Part shown: positions 23,701-30,613 of the stretch, in pieces
Layout: each line of letters starts with the position of its first letter
Position numbering within the stretch: position 1 is the first letter of the stretch
From: a virus
IMG/VR virus record: IMGVR_UViG_3300033153_007539
Location: 1-32,540 of that record
DNA length: 32,540 nucleotides
Direction: 5' to 3' (one strand)
Notes under the pieces: generated by a model
Databases searched by the model: none
Told to the model about the DNA's origin: nothing
Seen by the model: the letters and a program-made list of their open reading frames with translations, nothing else
Program-made: the position numbers and the translations under genes

Positions 23701-25004
23701 AATTTAATAATAGTTTGGAATCAAGTAAGTGGCAAACAAATATTCAATGTAGTGGTGGATCTATTTATTCATCAGAAGGAAGGGTTTATTTACAAAATAA
23801 TGAGATTACTGGCTGTAATGTTGTTATGGCAACAGTTATGAACTTTACTTCTCCAGTAGTGGCGACATTTAATTTTAAGTTTGTTGCATTAGGATCTCCT
23901 TCATCAAGAAGTTTATTTGGATTAACAAATTCTATAGATGACACGGATTATACTTTGTATGGGAAAAGGGCTATAACTCATTATTGGGGTGATTGGAGTA
24001 ATATTTTATCAGAAGGAGGGATAGAACCAATCGACAATCCGATAACGATTACTCCAAAATTAGAACATACCTTAGATTTAGATTATTCTGAAAAAATCAT
24101 TTTCAAAGCAGTAAATAATAGGACATTTATCAGAAATGACACATTCCGTATGGTATCAACACATTCTAATTCAACAATTTATAAGTTTTTTATGGGAATA
24201 CAGTCTGGATCGTCAACATTGATAAATATTTCCATAGATGACTTTAGAGTAAGGGCTTATGCAGATACTGAGCCCACGATTTCCTTTGGTGATGAAGAAA
24301 CTGGAACACAATTTCCCTCCAATGTGAGTATGAGTTCGGATGTTCAAATATTTTATCAAGAAGGATATTTAACAACAACTAATCAAACAGAAGATTTTGC
24401 CTCTATTTTGAATACCAATATTAATTCAGGGTTATGCGATTGTGTTGGATGTAATCTTGTTGGGGCAATGTGTTTTATCAATATAACATTTCATTCAGAT
24501 ACTATAGGAATTTTAAAATATTCGGATATTAATATTAGTTATGATATTGAAGACAAATCAAATAATGAAACACTTAGTATAATTAACTATTTTTCCAAAT
24601 GGGCTTATAATCTTCCGAGATATGTAAACTATCTTGAATTTATACCAAAGAATCCGACTGCTAAGAACGTAACTCCTTATGGACAAATAAGTTTAATACC
24701 TATTTTTAATATTACTACAATGAATTATGGTGGAAAGAATATGAATTTAAGTATCTATCTTAATGAAAGTATGCCTTGTGTTAATCTAACTTATTCAACA
24801 GATAGTGCCAAATCAAATGGAACATTATTAACTAATCAAACTTGGCAATATTTTAATACAAATTTAGAATATAATAATGTTAGTTCATTATATCTCTGGG
24901 CGGATTACGAATGTAGTTATACTAATTGGTATTTGTTTTATCCTGAAATCTATATATCGGGGTGCGCTTCTGATGTTGATGTTTGTGATAGGAGGTTCGA
25001 CTGA
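20751..25004 (+). CDS. Giant membrane-anchored surface protein with DUF2341 and lectin-like domains
   Basis: 1417 residues. A basic start, a membrane helix (about 19-43), and an N-terminal domain (to about 170, ending D-T-I-K-W-S-F) shared with the 3368 gene. Then beta-rich repeats: two Cys-rich units with D-E-D-x2-T-Y and Y-E-N-F-T-x-P, and units of the L-R-I...V-S-S-A-L-L-S-L-S-G-Y type. A DUF2341 domain begins near Trp881 (K-Q-E-I-K-V-Q, ending M-Y-Y-G-N-S-S-V-E), followed by a concanavalin-like part (V-D-E-F-N-N-S-L-E-S-S-K-W). The last 130 residues hold the T-P-Y-G-Q...P-I-F-N-I-T module shared with the 3910 product. Dozens of N-x-S/T sequons. Set between tail and hub genes, so probably a receptor-binding tail protein; its membrane helix is odd for that. 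Confidence 0.78.
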   Translation: MAKRVYSNSVKKWALGAGIPSGIVGFALIFIYLSAIGVIEVTGYSDSYVCEGTLNNPCIALINFTAKEDIFLYPLNYDPWDRTTPFQTDKDIESWKMYRSWGSSWREIDLYKRCTSTWCGAPPNSPNNLYSFAFRKDRDYQIKIEAVKKSPYDTIKWSFTKYVDPFFYGIDSPDIEATKITMELGSQINITTNLTDYSGGVCVDIDHPDYGNNYACGTPSANFLFNISYFRKDELNDSSTQKDLTYSGSNDIGIEREGWNSSVCAVDCGRGFDEDFTTYAKTKDASPYYTYIYENFTIPSWFDISEGDTATWYFRSGWETGESPTYIGCDTSGASTYSNFYSTGCQGCATTRAIPSTCLDNGNTLTMRTRIVKSGGGTTPWSWYYDGNVTFQDFGNQTVYIKGHQYDEVEGLVINLTGHSNLGSYPTNVKIYVNNTLSNDVGLLFDGQITETLLNDNSATKNRTYTTSQTLTEYLRIPKTAEVSSALLSLSGYKAKDSSLIIEDDTEDASCDIQCTYINVCNGTDYTGCYYSGGNGCSLSDTSKCIDEDLDTYCYIQASQTVSCIVNAWHYENFTVPTPVENIEEATVTVKYDLKGFDDRHISGIDIECNEGSGFSEGGYNIFVHRAVDSGITTVTRDVPSACITNAKSTGVLEFEYRLLKATGSTDVWTYVRFYDASVTWINNSYPDNLSLEVGISDGIHEWNFTGEFNSTHSPNRTTNFSSSLNSFLSVCVSDDDGYCAIPLYFVSQTAGKIEISDIEINYTNDPNPITLSADLVSSFLGNSTNFADIPIKFESSQAGIINISDIRFDYVGGNDTTDVLVYSHLNDVFKTSFNNSLLKENLTFTQKEDFVRILNFSKYSTINSAVLNLTGYSIDIFPGWDKKQEIKVQENSGNSFANYTTKIDVPYDSDMQADFDDLRFMNSFQSASLPYWIENYTSGTSACVWVMVPDLVSNENTTIYMYYGNSSVETTSSKNGTFLFVDEFNNSLESSKWQTNIQCSGGSIYSSEGRVYLQNNEITGCNVVMATVMNFTSPVVATFNFKFVALGSPSSRSLFGLTNSIDDTDYTLYGKRAITHYWGDWSNILSEGGIEPIDNPITITPKLEHTLDLDYSEKIIFKAVNNRTFIRNDTFRMVSTHSNSTIYKFFMGIQSGSSTLINISIDDFRVRAYADTEPTISFGDEETGTQFPSNVSMSSDVQIFYQEGYLTTTNQTEDFASILNTNINSGLCDCVGCNLVGAMCFINITFHSDTIGILKYSDINISYDIEDKSNNETLSIINYFSKWAYNLPRYVNYLEFIPKNPTAKNVTPYGQISLIPIFNITTMNYGGKNMNLSIYLNESMPCVNLTYSTDSAKSNGTLLTNQTWQYFNTNLEYNNVSSLYLWADYECSYTNWYLFYPEIYISGCASDVDVCDRRFD

Positions 25005-26473
25005 TGGCAACAAAAATAGTAAGTGGAAGAAAGATTAGACCTTTTGTGTGGGTTCCACCAACGAATGAAATAGAATATAAAATTGAGATAGTTACTAATT
25101 CAGAAACTTACGACGTAACTGAAAATATAGTAGAAGGAGAATATACAGACGGAATTACTGAAACAATAGGTAATTTTACGTTTACTATAGATAATACTGG
25201 TCAAGACTACACAAATAAATTTAATCTTTATGACAGAATAAGAATTTATATGGACTATGCTACTTCTGCAACAACTAAAGTATTTGAAGGAAGAATTGAA
25301 AAGGTTAATACTAAAGAAGGAGATATTGTAATTTCTGGCAGGTCTGTTGCATCAAGAGTTATGGGAATTACAGTTACATACCGCGCTGCAGATTATACCC
25401 ACGAAATTCTTTCTACTATTTTAACTAAGTACGCAGGGTATATTACTAAAACTAATATAGATACCACTGAGTCCACAGATGCTCCAATTAGTGTAAATTG
25501 GTACCATAAACCTTTTTGGGAATGTGTACAAGAATTATGTAACAGATCTGGATACGATGCTTATATTGATGCAAATTCAGATTTTAACTATTTTGTTTCT
25601 GAATCAAAAGAAAATACTACAGAAGCAGTAGTACACACCCATAATTTAGAAGAAGTTGGAGATTTTACTCCAGATCTCTCTGTTGTTTATAATAGAATCA
25701 TTGTTTACGGAGCCAAAGTAGAAGAGATGCAAATAATTTGGATGGAGCAAGATACGGATTCAATCGCTTCTTATGATGTTAGAGAATTGACAATAAATGA
25801 TTCAAATATTATTACTGTAGCTCAGGCAAGGGCAAGAGCATTATATGAGTTAAGTTTACATAAAGATCCTCCAATAATTGGGGAAGTAACAAGTTTAGGT
25901 TTACCTACTATTTTACCTGGCGAAAGGATAAGAATTTCTGACCCAGATTCTGAACTTGATCCGAAATATTACAATATACAAAAATTTACGCACAGATTTA
26001 GTTCAGATGATGTACCTCTTACAGTCCTAACAATCCAAAAAGAAATGAGCACAATTCCTAAAATATTAAAGAAAAGAATATCTTTTGAAATAGAAAGTAC
26101 TGAAAAAGAGAACCCAAATGAGATGAGATTTTCTATAATAGAAACTTTTGATTCTGATATTGGTACACATAGTACTACAGAAATTACTGAAGGAAGATTA
26201 AAAACCACAACAGGAAATTCAACAGGAACTTGGATTAGTAATCTGATTACTACTTCAAACAATGTCACTTCATACGAACTCAGAGTTAAAGGTGAAGCAT
26301 TACCGGGAACCATTTATTCTATTAGTACAGATGGAGGTAGTACATATCAATCCATCAATGCTTTAAATATGGCATATTCTGCATCCCCACCCGGAACTAA
26401 TATTAAAATAAAAATAGTATTTGCGTCAGCATCAACCCAAATTGATGCTTATTCGTTGCTATACAAGACATAA
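25004..26473 (+). CDS. Baseplate hub / tail tip protein
   Basis: 489 residues, ATG overlapping the previous stop base (GATGG). Begins with R-P-F-V-W-V-P and a strand-rich domain (T-E-T-I-G-N-F-T-F-T-I-D-N, L-Y-D-R-I-R-I-Y, F-E-G-R-I-E-K-V-N), then the helix I-L-S-T-I-L-T-K-Y and F-W-E-C-V-Q-E-L-C-N-R-S-G-Y-D-A-Y-I-D, then G-E-V-T...L-P-G-E-R-I-R-I-S-D. This is the pattern of the gp27/gpD-like hub (I-x-G-R...W-x2-L-x2-L-C...P-G). An extra C-terminal beta domain (about 395-489) may bind a partner or sugar. It would form the ring at the tail tip. Confidence 0.8.
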   Translation: MATKIVSGRKIRPFVWVPPTNEIEYKIEIVTNSETYDVTENIVEGEYTDGITETIGNFTFTIDNTGQDYTNKFNLYDRIRIYMDYATSATTKVFEGRIEKVNTKEGDIVISGRSVASRVMGITVTYRAADYTHEILSTILTKYAGYITKTNIDTTESTDAPISVNWYHKPFWECVQELCNRSGYDAYIDANSDFNYFVSESKENTTEAVVHTHNLEEVGDFTPDLSVVYNRIIVYGAKVEEMQIIWMEQDTDSIASYDVRELTINDSNIITVAQARARALYELSLHKDPPIIGEVTSLGLPTILPGERIRISDPDSELDPKYYNIQKFTHRFSSDDVPLTVLTIQKEMSTIPKILKKRISFEIESTEKENPNEMRFSIIETFDSDIGTHSTTEITEGRLKTTTGNSTGTWISNLITTSNNVTSYELRVKGEALPGTIYSISTDGGSTYQSINALNMAYSASPPGTNIKIKIVFASASTQIDAYSLLYKT

Positions 26474-26474
26474 A

Positions 26475-26735
26475 ATGACAAACGAATCTAAAACTACAAT
26501 GATATTGAATCACGTGATTAAAATAAAAGAAGATATAGCAGGAATTAAACAGCATTGTAAGAATACTGATAAACATCTCAAAACTTTAAATGGGTCTTTA
26601 GAAAAACATGAAGTTAAAATAGAAAATAATGAAAATAGAATAGGAAACATAAGGATTACAATGGCTAAATGGGGTGGAGCAATTGCTGCTATTTTAATTA
26701 TTTTACAATTCGGAGGAAGGTATATCTGGAGTTAA
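26475..26735 (+). CDS. Coiled-coil membrane protein, holin-accessory (XhlA-like)
   Basis: 86 residues from ATG 26475, one base after the hub stop; an upstream extension in the same frame lies within the hub gene. Residues about 8-58 are heptad-like (I-K-E-D-I-A-G-I-K, L-K-T-L-N-G-S-L-E-K-H-E-V-K-I-E-N-N-E), and residues 66-85 form one C-terminal membrane helix. This is the layout of haemolysin XhlA-like proteins found in phage lysis modules. The next gene is a second small membrane protein, which fits a lysis pair. Confidence 0.65.
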   Translation: MTNESKTTMILNHVIKIKEDIAGIKQHCKNTDKHLKTLNGSLEKHEVKIENNENRIGNIRITMAKWGGAIAAILIILQFGGRYIWS

Positions 26736-26796
26736 TTACTTATATGGGTTCTCTAACCCTATATCTACAATCTCATATGTCGTCAATAAACAAACA

Positions 26797-26804
26797 TTTA
26801 AATA
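26797..26804 (+). promoter_or_regulatory. Archaeal-type TATA box for the 26836 gene
   Basis: TTTAAATA with the A-rich stretch AATAAACAAACA before it (possible BRE), 39 bases upstream of ATG 26836. It is in a 100-base gap that holds no gene. It may give extra late transcripts of the membrane-protein genes. Confidence 0.5.
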
Positions 26805-26835
26805 GCAATTATTCGTCAAATGAAAGGAGGTTAAA

Positions 26836-27087
26836 ATGTATAACGTTATAATTGAAGGCGCTATTGGTGGCCTCGTTTATTCTCTTTCTGGTTGGGCAAA
26901 TGGTCCAGAGAAAGAAAGATTTGATTGGAAGAAAATGGTTCCCACTTTGATAGTTGCAGGAGTTATTGGAGCTATGGCAGCATTTACTGGACAAGACTAT
27001 GGCTTTGTAGCTAATGGTGCAATGGCTGCTGGTCTTACTGCTGTAGTTCAAAAGTTCTGGCAAGCTTTCATAAAAAAGGTGAAATAA
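26836..27087 (+). CDS. Small holin-like membrane protein
   Basis: 83 residues with a GAAAGGAGG site. Hydrophobic segments at about 4-21 (I-I-E-G-A-I-G-G-L-V-Y-S-L), 34-52 (V-P-T-L-I-V-A-G-V-I-G-A-M-A-A-F) and 57-72, split by a charged loop (G-P-E-K-E-R-F-D-W-K-K), and a basic C-terminus. Size and place beside an XhlA-like gene fit a holin, but it could also be a virion membrane protein. No enzyme for wall lysis is seen nearby. Confidence 0.6.
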   Translation: MYNVIIEGAIGGLVYSLSGWANGPEKERFDWKKMVPTLIVAGVIGAMAAFTGQDYGFVANGAMAAGLTAVVQKFWQAFIKKVK

Positions 27088-27119
27088 ATGCTCAATAAGT
27101 TGAAAGGAGGTATTTTAAA

Positions 27120-27734
27120 ATGGAAAACGATAGTTGGTTAAAACTACTTACAGTTTTGATGGTTATTGGACTTGTCCTTGGTATTTGGGGTCTTTTTGCG
27201 ATCTCTAATATTCAGGTAACAGTTCCAGATGCATCTATTTCTGCTAAGGATAAATCAGACATTGCAACAGAATCCGCACAACTTGTACTCGCTAACTTAC
27301 CAGCTTCAGAACCTTCTGAAACCGAAGTGTTAGATAATGATAAACTTGATATATTAATATCAGAGTTGACTATTAACGCTGAAGAAGCTAAAGCTGAGGA
27401 ATTGGCTCTTGCGGAAATTGAGACAAGAAACTTCAAGAGAGCACTCCAAAATCATTTAAATGATAACGGATCAAGCATTGACAGTTACAAAGATATTGAA
27501 GTAATCCTTGTTAAGGATATTGAGATTGATATATCTGGAGACGATGCTGAAGTCGAATTAGAACTCAAAGTTTCTTACTTTGAAGATGGAGATGATGATG
27601 CAGATGATATTGTTAAAGCTAAAACAAAAGTCATATTAGAAATCAAAGACCTCGATGAAGATGAAGATTTTGAAGACGCAGAAATTGTGGATTATGATAA
27701 GACTGCTTTTAGTCTAATCAAGTTCTACGATTAA
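27120..27734 (+). CDS. Membrane-anchored acidic protein
   Basis: 204 residues, GAAAGGAGG site, ATG 27120. One membrane helix near the N-terminus (about 6-29), then Ala/Glu/Asp-rich sequence with helices, and a C-terminal beta-like part with runs of acidic residues (D-G-D-D-D-A-D-D, D-L-D-E-D-E-D-F-E-D). An acidic outside domain is common for proteins exposed at the surface of archaea or binding cations. Function unknown; last gene of the rightward operon and followed by a T-rich terminator. Confidence 0.65.
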   Translation: MENDSWLKLLTVLMVIGLVLGIWGLFAISNIQVTVPDASISAKDKSDIATESAQLVLANLPASEPSETEVLDNDKLDILISELTINAEEAKAEELALAEIETRNFKRALQNHLNDNGSSIDSYKDIEVILVKDIEIDISGDDAEVELELKVSYFEDGDDDADDIVKAKTKVILEIKDLDEDEDFEDAEIVDYDKTAFSLIKFYD

Positions 27735-27743
27735 ATCGTGAAT

Positions 27744-27766
27744 CTTTTACTTTTTTTCTTTTTTTT
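27744..27766 (+). terminator. T-rich terminator of the rightward operon
   Basis: Runs of four, seven and eight T interrupted only by AC and C, ten bases after the last rightward stop. Sufficient for archaeal termination. Confidence 0.6.
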
Positions 27767-27782
27767 AATATTAATTAGTACC

Positions 27783-27824
27783 GGAGGGCTACCGTTGCCA
27801 GAAGCAAATTAATTGGTAGCCTCC
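27783..27824. other. Two-storey inverted repeat between the converging operons
   Basis: Left arm 27783-27793 (GGAGGGCTACC) pairs with right arm 27815-27824 (GGTAGCCTCC): ten pairs with one bulged G. Inside, TTGC 27795-27798 pairs with GCAA 27804-27807 around a five-base CAGAA loop. It is GC-rich in a very AT-rich gap. The T-run lies before, not after it on the plus strand, so it is not a classical hairpin terminator. It could be a small RNA, a transcript end protector or a protein-binding site. Confidence 0.5.
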
Positions 27825-27840
27825 ATATCTATATTTTCTA

Positions 27841-27859
27841 TATAAATAGGTTTATAAAT
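27841..27859. promoter_or_regulatory. TATA-like boxes in the convergent gap
   Basis: TATAAATAGG (27841-27850) and TTTATAAAT (27851-27859). The second contains the palindrome TTTATAAA and could work either way. On the minus strand it would start a transcript near the two-storey hairpin; on the plus strand it would run antisense into the resolvase-like gene. The remaining bases of the 27735-27888 gap hold no gene. Confidence 0.35.
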
Positions 27860-27888
27860 GTTTGTATTAATCTATAGAAATATATATT

Positions 27889-28449
27889 TTACTTTAGAAT
27901 TTCAGTATAAACTATTTCCCCACGCTTATTTCCACGAGAAGCCACTAAAATTTTGCTAAATATATTATTCTTCAAAAGCCATGCGCATTTCTCTTTTTCT
28001 TCTTTATCAAGATATTTCCCAGTCTTACATTCTATTCCTATAACTTCATAAGTAAAAAACTCTGGCACTTTCTCCATTTTTTTATTCCAAAATTCTTTAT
28101 GTAAGGGTTTAAACGCAAAATAGTCTGGGAATCCACAAGCTCTCATATTAAATCTGTTTGACTTTGCATTGATTAGTTTTGCTTTTCCAATTTGTGCTTC
28201 TATTCCTGCAATTACATCGTATTCTGGAAGTTCAACATTTTTAGTCCATCTTGCACAAATCCAATTTTTATTTTCCAAATCTGCTTGCACATGTCTCTCG
28301 AACTCAGCACCTTTTCTACGATTACGTTTACCTTGTTTTACTTTATCTACTATCACTGGAGAATTATTCAATGTTGAATTTTTTATATTAACTTTGCTCA
28401 TTTTTCTTCTTATCATATAATCTTCTTGATCCCATATTGTTTCGCTCAT
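27889..28449 (-). CDS. PD-(D/E)XK nuclease, Holliday-junction-resolvase-like
   Basis: 186 residues. After a basic start (K-R-N-R-R-K-G-A-E-F-E-R) come the catalytic pieces: Glu49 in the first helix, C-G-F-P-D-Y (Asp109) and G-I-E-C-K (Glu140 and Lys142). This E...D...E-x-K order is that of archaeal Hjc-type resolvases and related phage nucleases. It may resolve branched replication DNA before packaging, or be another repair nuclease. Last gene of the leftward operon; the ATG at 28449 follows a 34-base gap after the zinc-ribbon gene. Confidence 0.72.
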   Translation of the reverse strand: MSETIWDQEDYMIRRKMSKVNIKNSTLNNSPVIVDKVKQGKRNRRKGAEFERHVQADLENKNWICARWTKNVELPEYDVIAGIEAQIGKAKLINAKSNRFNMRACGFPDYFAFKPLHKEFWNKKMEKVPEFFTYEVIGIECKTGKYLDKEEKEKCAWLLKNNIFSKILVASRGNKRGEIVYTEILK

Positions 28450-28483
28450 ACTGTATTATCACACTCTACCTTAATAAACTTTT

Positions 28484-28645
28484 TCAATTTGATGTTGCTT
28501 TTCTTACAATATTTTTTATACACTTATACCTCTTTCCGCAATTAAGACATTCTTCTACTTTATATAATTTCTCCTTAGTAAAGATTTGTTGTCTATGCCC
28601 ACATTTTGGACACTTTACTATAGTTATTGAATATCTAAATCCCAT
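28484..28645 (-). CDS. Small zinc-ribbon protein (53 aa)
   Basis: 53 residues. Two Cys pairs, Cys12-x2-Cys15 (V-K-C-P-K-C-G-H) and Cys33-x2-Cys36 (E-C-L-N-C-G-K), 18 apart, make a zinc ribbon; a basic tail follows. Starts 22 bases inside the end of the HNH gene. It probably binds nucleic acid or a polymerase; role unknown. Confidence 0.65.
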   Translation of the reverse strand: MGFRYSITIVKCPKCGHRQQIFTKEKLYKVEECLNCGKRYKCIKNIVRKATSN

Positions 28646-28932
28646 CTTTTTTTTATCTCCGTTTGCATTGGCTGAGTATGATATCCATATCTCTTTAGCT
28701 TATTATGCCAACTTGCGTGTTTTTTATGGTTTTTGAATATCATAAGATTTTCTATTTTATTATTTTTTTTATTTAAATCGATATGGTGTACACACTCATT
28801 ACGTTTTAAACTTCTTTTTAGGAAGTCCTCGCAGATTTTCCTATGTTCCAAAATCCATCCTTTCTTTGTTTTTGAGTATTTATGTTCGGGACAATAAATC
28901 TCGATATATCCATTCTTAATTCTTATTTTCAT
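28624..28932 (-). CDS. HNH endonuclease (HNH_3 type)
   Basis: 102 residues. N-terminal strands with Y-I-E-I-Y-C-P-E-H, then W-I-L-E-H-R, and the core E-C-V-H-H-I-D-L-N (His49, His50, Asp52), K-I-E-N-L (Asn62) and H-x2-H (His69, His72). This His-His...Asn...His set is the ββα-metal nuclease site of small phage HNH proteins, often selfish homing enzymes. Its start overlaps the upstream gene end by four bases. Unlike the HNH gene at 1518 it is intact and of another subfamily. Confidence 0.85.
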   Translation of the reverse strand: MKIRIKNGYIEIYCPEHKYSKTKKGWILEHRKICEDFLKRSLKRNECVHHIDLNKKNNKIENLMIFKNHKKHASWHNKLKRYGYHTQPMQTEIKKRWDLDIQ

Positions 28933-29225
28933 TTTAATATTTTTTTATATCCTTGTAAAACTTGCTTAGACATTGGATGTCTGCCTAAAGAGGTATATTT
29001 ATACCCCTTTTTCTCTAATAACTCAGTCAGGGGCTCGCTAAGGGCTATAGGCACCCATATTTCAGTAAGGTTAAGTCTTTTTGCTAATAGTTCAATTTTA
29101 GACAAGCAACCAAGGAAATTCTTAGTATTACCAATATCTACAGAGATTATTGAGGCGATTCCTGTTAATTTACCTATTAAGACGTTTGCTTTTGCATCTC
29201 CGAATTTAATTTTCCTTTCTTTCAT
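28929..29225 (-). CDS. Unknown protein, GNAT-like C-terminal half
   Basis: 98 residues. The pattern A-N-V-L-I-G-K-L-T-G-I-A-S-I-I, then L-L-A-K-R-L-N-L-T-E-I-W-V-P-I-A, then L-E-K-K-G-Y-K-Y resembles the end of acetyltransferase-fold proteins, but there is no clear acetyl-CoA loop and it is too short for a full GNAT domain. Overlaps with both neighbours (ATGA) show it is co-translated. I leave the function open. Confidence 0.55.
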   Translation of the reverse strand: MKERKIKFGDAKANVLIGKLTGIASIISVDIGNTKNFLGCLSKIELLAKRLNLTEIWVPIALSEPLTELLEKKGYKYTSLGRHPMSKQVLQGYKKILK

Positions 29226-29365
29226 TCTTTTGTACCCAAAAGACCATAAAGATATTGTATTACATCATCTATGCTAATACATCCATTATGGCCTCTTAGG
29301 TCTGAAATCTTTTTCCAAGTATCTTCACTAACTTGCATTGATTTCTTCTGTTCGTTCTGTTCCAT
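29222..29365 (-). CDS. Small RHH-like protein (47 aa)
   Basis: 47 residues: a polar N-terminus, then M-Q-V-S-E-D-T-W-K-K-I-S-D-L-R and S-I-D-D-V-I-Q-Y-L, the strand-helix-helix shape of small ribbon-helix-helix regulators. It starts within the SWIM gene and ends in an ATGA overlap with the next gene. Possible regulator of this operon. Confidence 0.5.
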   Translation of the reverse strand: MEQNEQKKSMQVSEDTWKKISDLRGHNGCISIDDVIQYLYGLLGTKE

Positions 29366-29642
29366 TTTCTATTCTATTTTTCCAATTAGGATCGAGCCAA
29401 CCTTCTCTTTCTAAGAAGTTTAGACATTCTATCATGTGTTTACACACCTTATTTTCTGCCCGGTTCTTTTTACTGTGCCCAAACCAGCTTCCGTGAATAC
29501 AAGCACATCCCTCAACTTCATATTCTGGAATGCCTAATTTAATTGGAATCCTTACGCTATATATTCCACTTGTACCTAACACTTTAAATGTAGCTGTTTG
29601 GGCTATTCCTCCCGGTGGAGAAATATCAAATGTAATTATCAT
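29328..29642 (-). CDS. SWIM-type zinc-finger protein
   Basis: 104 residues. After a strand region (Y-S-V-R-I-P-I-K) comes G-C-A-C-I-H-G-S-W, then K-V-C-K-H-M-I-E-C-L-N-F-L. Cys46-x-Cys48 and Cys67-x-His69 form the C-x-C...C-x-H SWIM motif. SWIM domains bind DNA or proteins and occur with recombination proteins in archaea. The start overlaps the OB-fold gene end by four bases (ATGA), so the two may work together. Confidence 0.72.
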   Translation of the reverse strand: MIITFDISPPGGIAQTATFKVLGTSGIYSVRIPIKLGIPEYEVEGCACIHGSWFGHSKKNRAENKVCKHMIECLNFLEREGWLDPNWKNRIENGTERTEEINAS

Positions 29643-30121
29643 CTAAACACCTTTGATTCAAAGTGATTAGCGAATACATCAATAACATTTAGTATTCCAC
29701 CCTCATTAGCTTCTAAAAGCTCCTTTGCAGACTTTGGGTTCATTCTAAACAGTAAATCTAATGCCTCAATGGCTCTCTGATTGCTATTTTGCCTAACAAT
29801 ATACGTTTGAGTGTCTATGTTCTTTTCAGCACCGCTTCCGGACTGTATATTCTCTTTTAGTTTAGTCTGTGCTACATCACTTTCACTTGGTTCTTCAAAT
29901 CCTATTAAGTTAGTATATGTCTTTTCTCCAACTTGCTTAGTTTCATATATTGCCTTTACGGTATCTCCAATATTGTAGGTGTCTATAATATCTTGATTGA
30001 ATGTACTCATCTTCATCTGTATATTCCCATTATCTATTGTATAGAGCGCTCTCTTCCAAGGGTTGTCATTTTTGATTCCTTCTTTTATATCTTTTGTGGT
30101 TATTGTTCCTATTATTTCCAT
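29639..30121 (-). CDS. OB-fold ssDNA-binding-like protein
   Basis: 160 residues, with a GAAAGGAGG site. The N-terminal 75 residues fit an OB fold: I-I-G-T-I-T-T-K-D-I-K-E-G, N-P-W-K-R-A-L-Y-T-I-D, then M-S-T-F-N and Y-N-I-G-D-T-V-K-A-I-Y, and T-Y-T-N-L-I-G-F. This matches phage and archaeal single-strand-binding proteins. A polar linker and a helical C-terminal part follow (A-I-E-A-L-D-L-L-F-R-M-N). It would coat ssDNA in replication or recombination. Not acidic at the very end as bacterial SSB is. Confidence 0.65.
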   Translation of the reverse strand: MEIIGTITTKDIKEGIKNDNPWKRALYTIDNGNIQMKMSTFNQDIIDTYNIGDTVKAIYETKQVGEKTYTNLIGFEEPSESDVAQTKLKENIQSGSGAEKNIDTQTYIVRQNSNQRAIEALDLLFRMNPKSAKELLEANEGGILNVIDVFANHFESKVFR

Positions 30122-30151
30122 TTTAACCTCCTTTCATCTGGCTTTTTTGGT

Positions 30152-30391
30152 TTAAGCCTTTCCTGTCTTTACTTGTTTCTTTAAGACTATTAAATTCTGT
30201 TCTATTTGTTTTAGTTGTGGTCTAATTTGCAGTATCTTTAACTTTAATTCTTTTATTGGGTTCTGTAATGCAATATCATTTTCTAATGCCTTTACAGTAC
30301 TGTTTAACAATTCTTTCTGCAATTCCAAAGTGTCAACTTGTTCTTGCTTTATTTTAATCTCTTCTTCAGTTAATTTTGTTTTATCTATCAT
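30152..30391 (-). CDS. Coiled-coil protein (79 aa)
   Basis: 79 residues, nearly all helix with heptad spacing of Leu and Ile (V-D-T-L-E-L-Q-K-E-L-L, I-K-E-L-K-L-K-I-L-Q-I). GGAGG lies before the ATG at 30391. No catalytic motif. A scaffolding or dimer partner role is possible; unknown. Confidence 0.55.
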   Translation of the reverse strand: MIDKTKLTEEEIKIKQEQVDTLELQKELLNSTVKALENDIALQNPIKELKLKILQIRPQLKQIEQNLIVLKKQVKTGKA

Positions 30392-30406
30392 TTTTCCTCC
30401 TTTTTA

Positions 30407-30613
30407 TTATAAATCCTCTTCACTTTTAGCTTTTTTAGTTGCTATTCCTTGTTCAATCCCTTTATAGCAATCTAAACACATTAAACTTATTCTTCTTACT
30501 ACTCCATCTCCAGATGGTACTAATTCAATTAGTTTCTTTAGTTTATCATTTGTCCAATATTTCTTACAATTTACGCAGCGACCAATTACTATTTCTCTTT
30601 CTTCATCTGTCAT
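30407..30613 (-). CDS. Small zinc-finger-like protein (68 aa)
   Basis: 68 residues with two Cys pairs: Cys13-x2-Cys16 (R-C-V-N-C-K-K) and Cys46-x2-Cys49 (M-C-L-D-C-Y), separated by 29 residues, likely binding one zinc. Overlaps the upstream gene by four bases. Unknown function. Confidence 0.6.
   Translation of the reverse strand: MTDEEREIVIGRCVNCKKYWTNDKLKKLIELVPSGDGVVRRISLMCLDCYKGIEQGIATKKAKSEEDL

Noticed and set aside
26475-27087. Lysozyme or amidase partner for the holin-like genes
   Set aside because: No lysis enzyme motif was found nearby; the only candidate hydrolase is the GH-A-like surface protein, which has a different architecture.
27783-27824. Intrinsic hairpin terminator
   Set aside because: On neither strand is the hairpin followed by a T-run; the T-run is upstream on the plus strand.
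27735-27888. Provirus attachment site
   Set aside because: No integrase, tRNA gene or second copy of the sequence is visible in the window, so there is no support.
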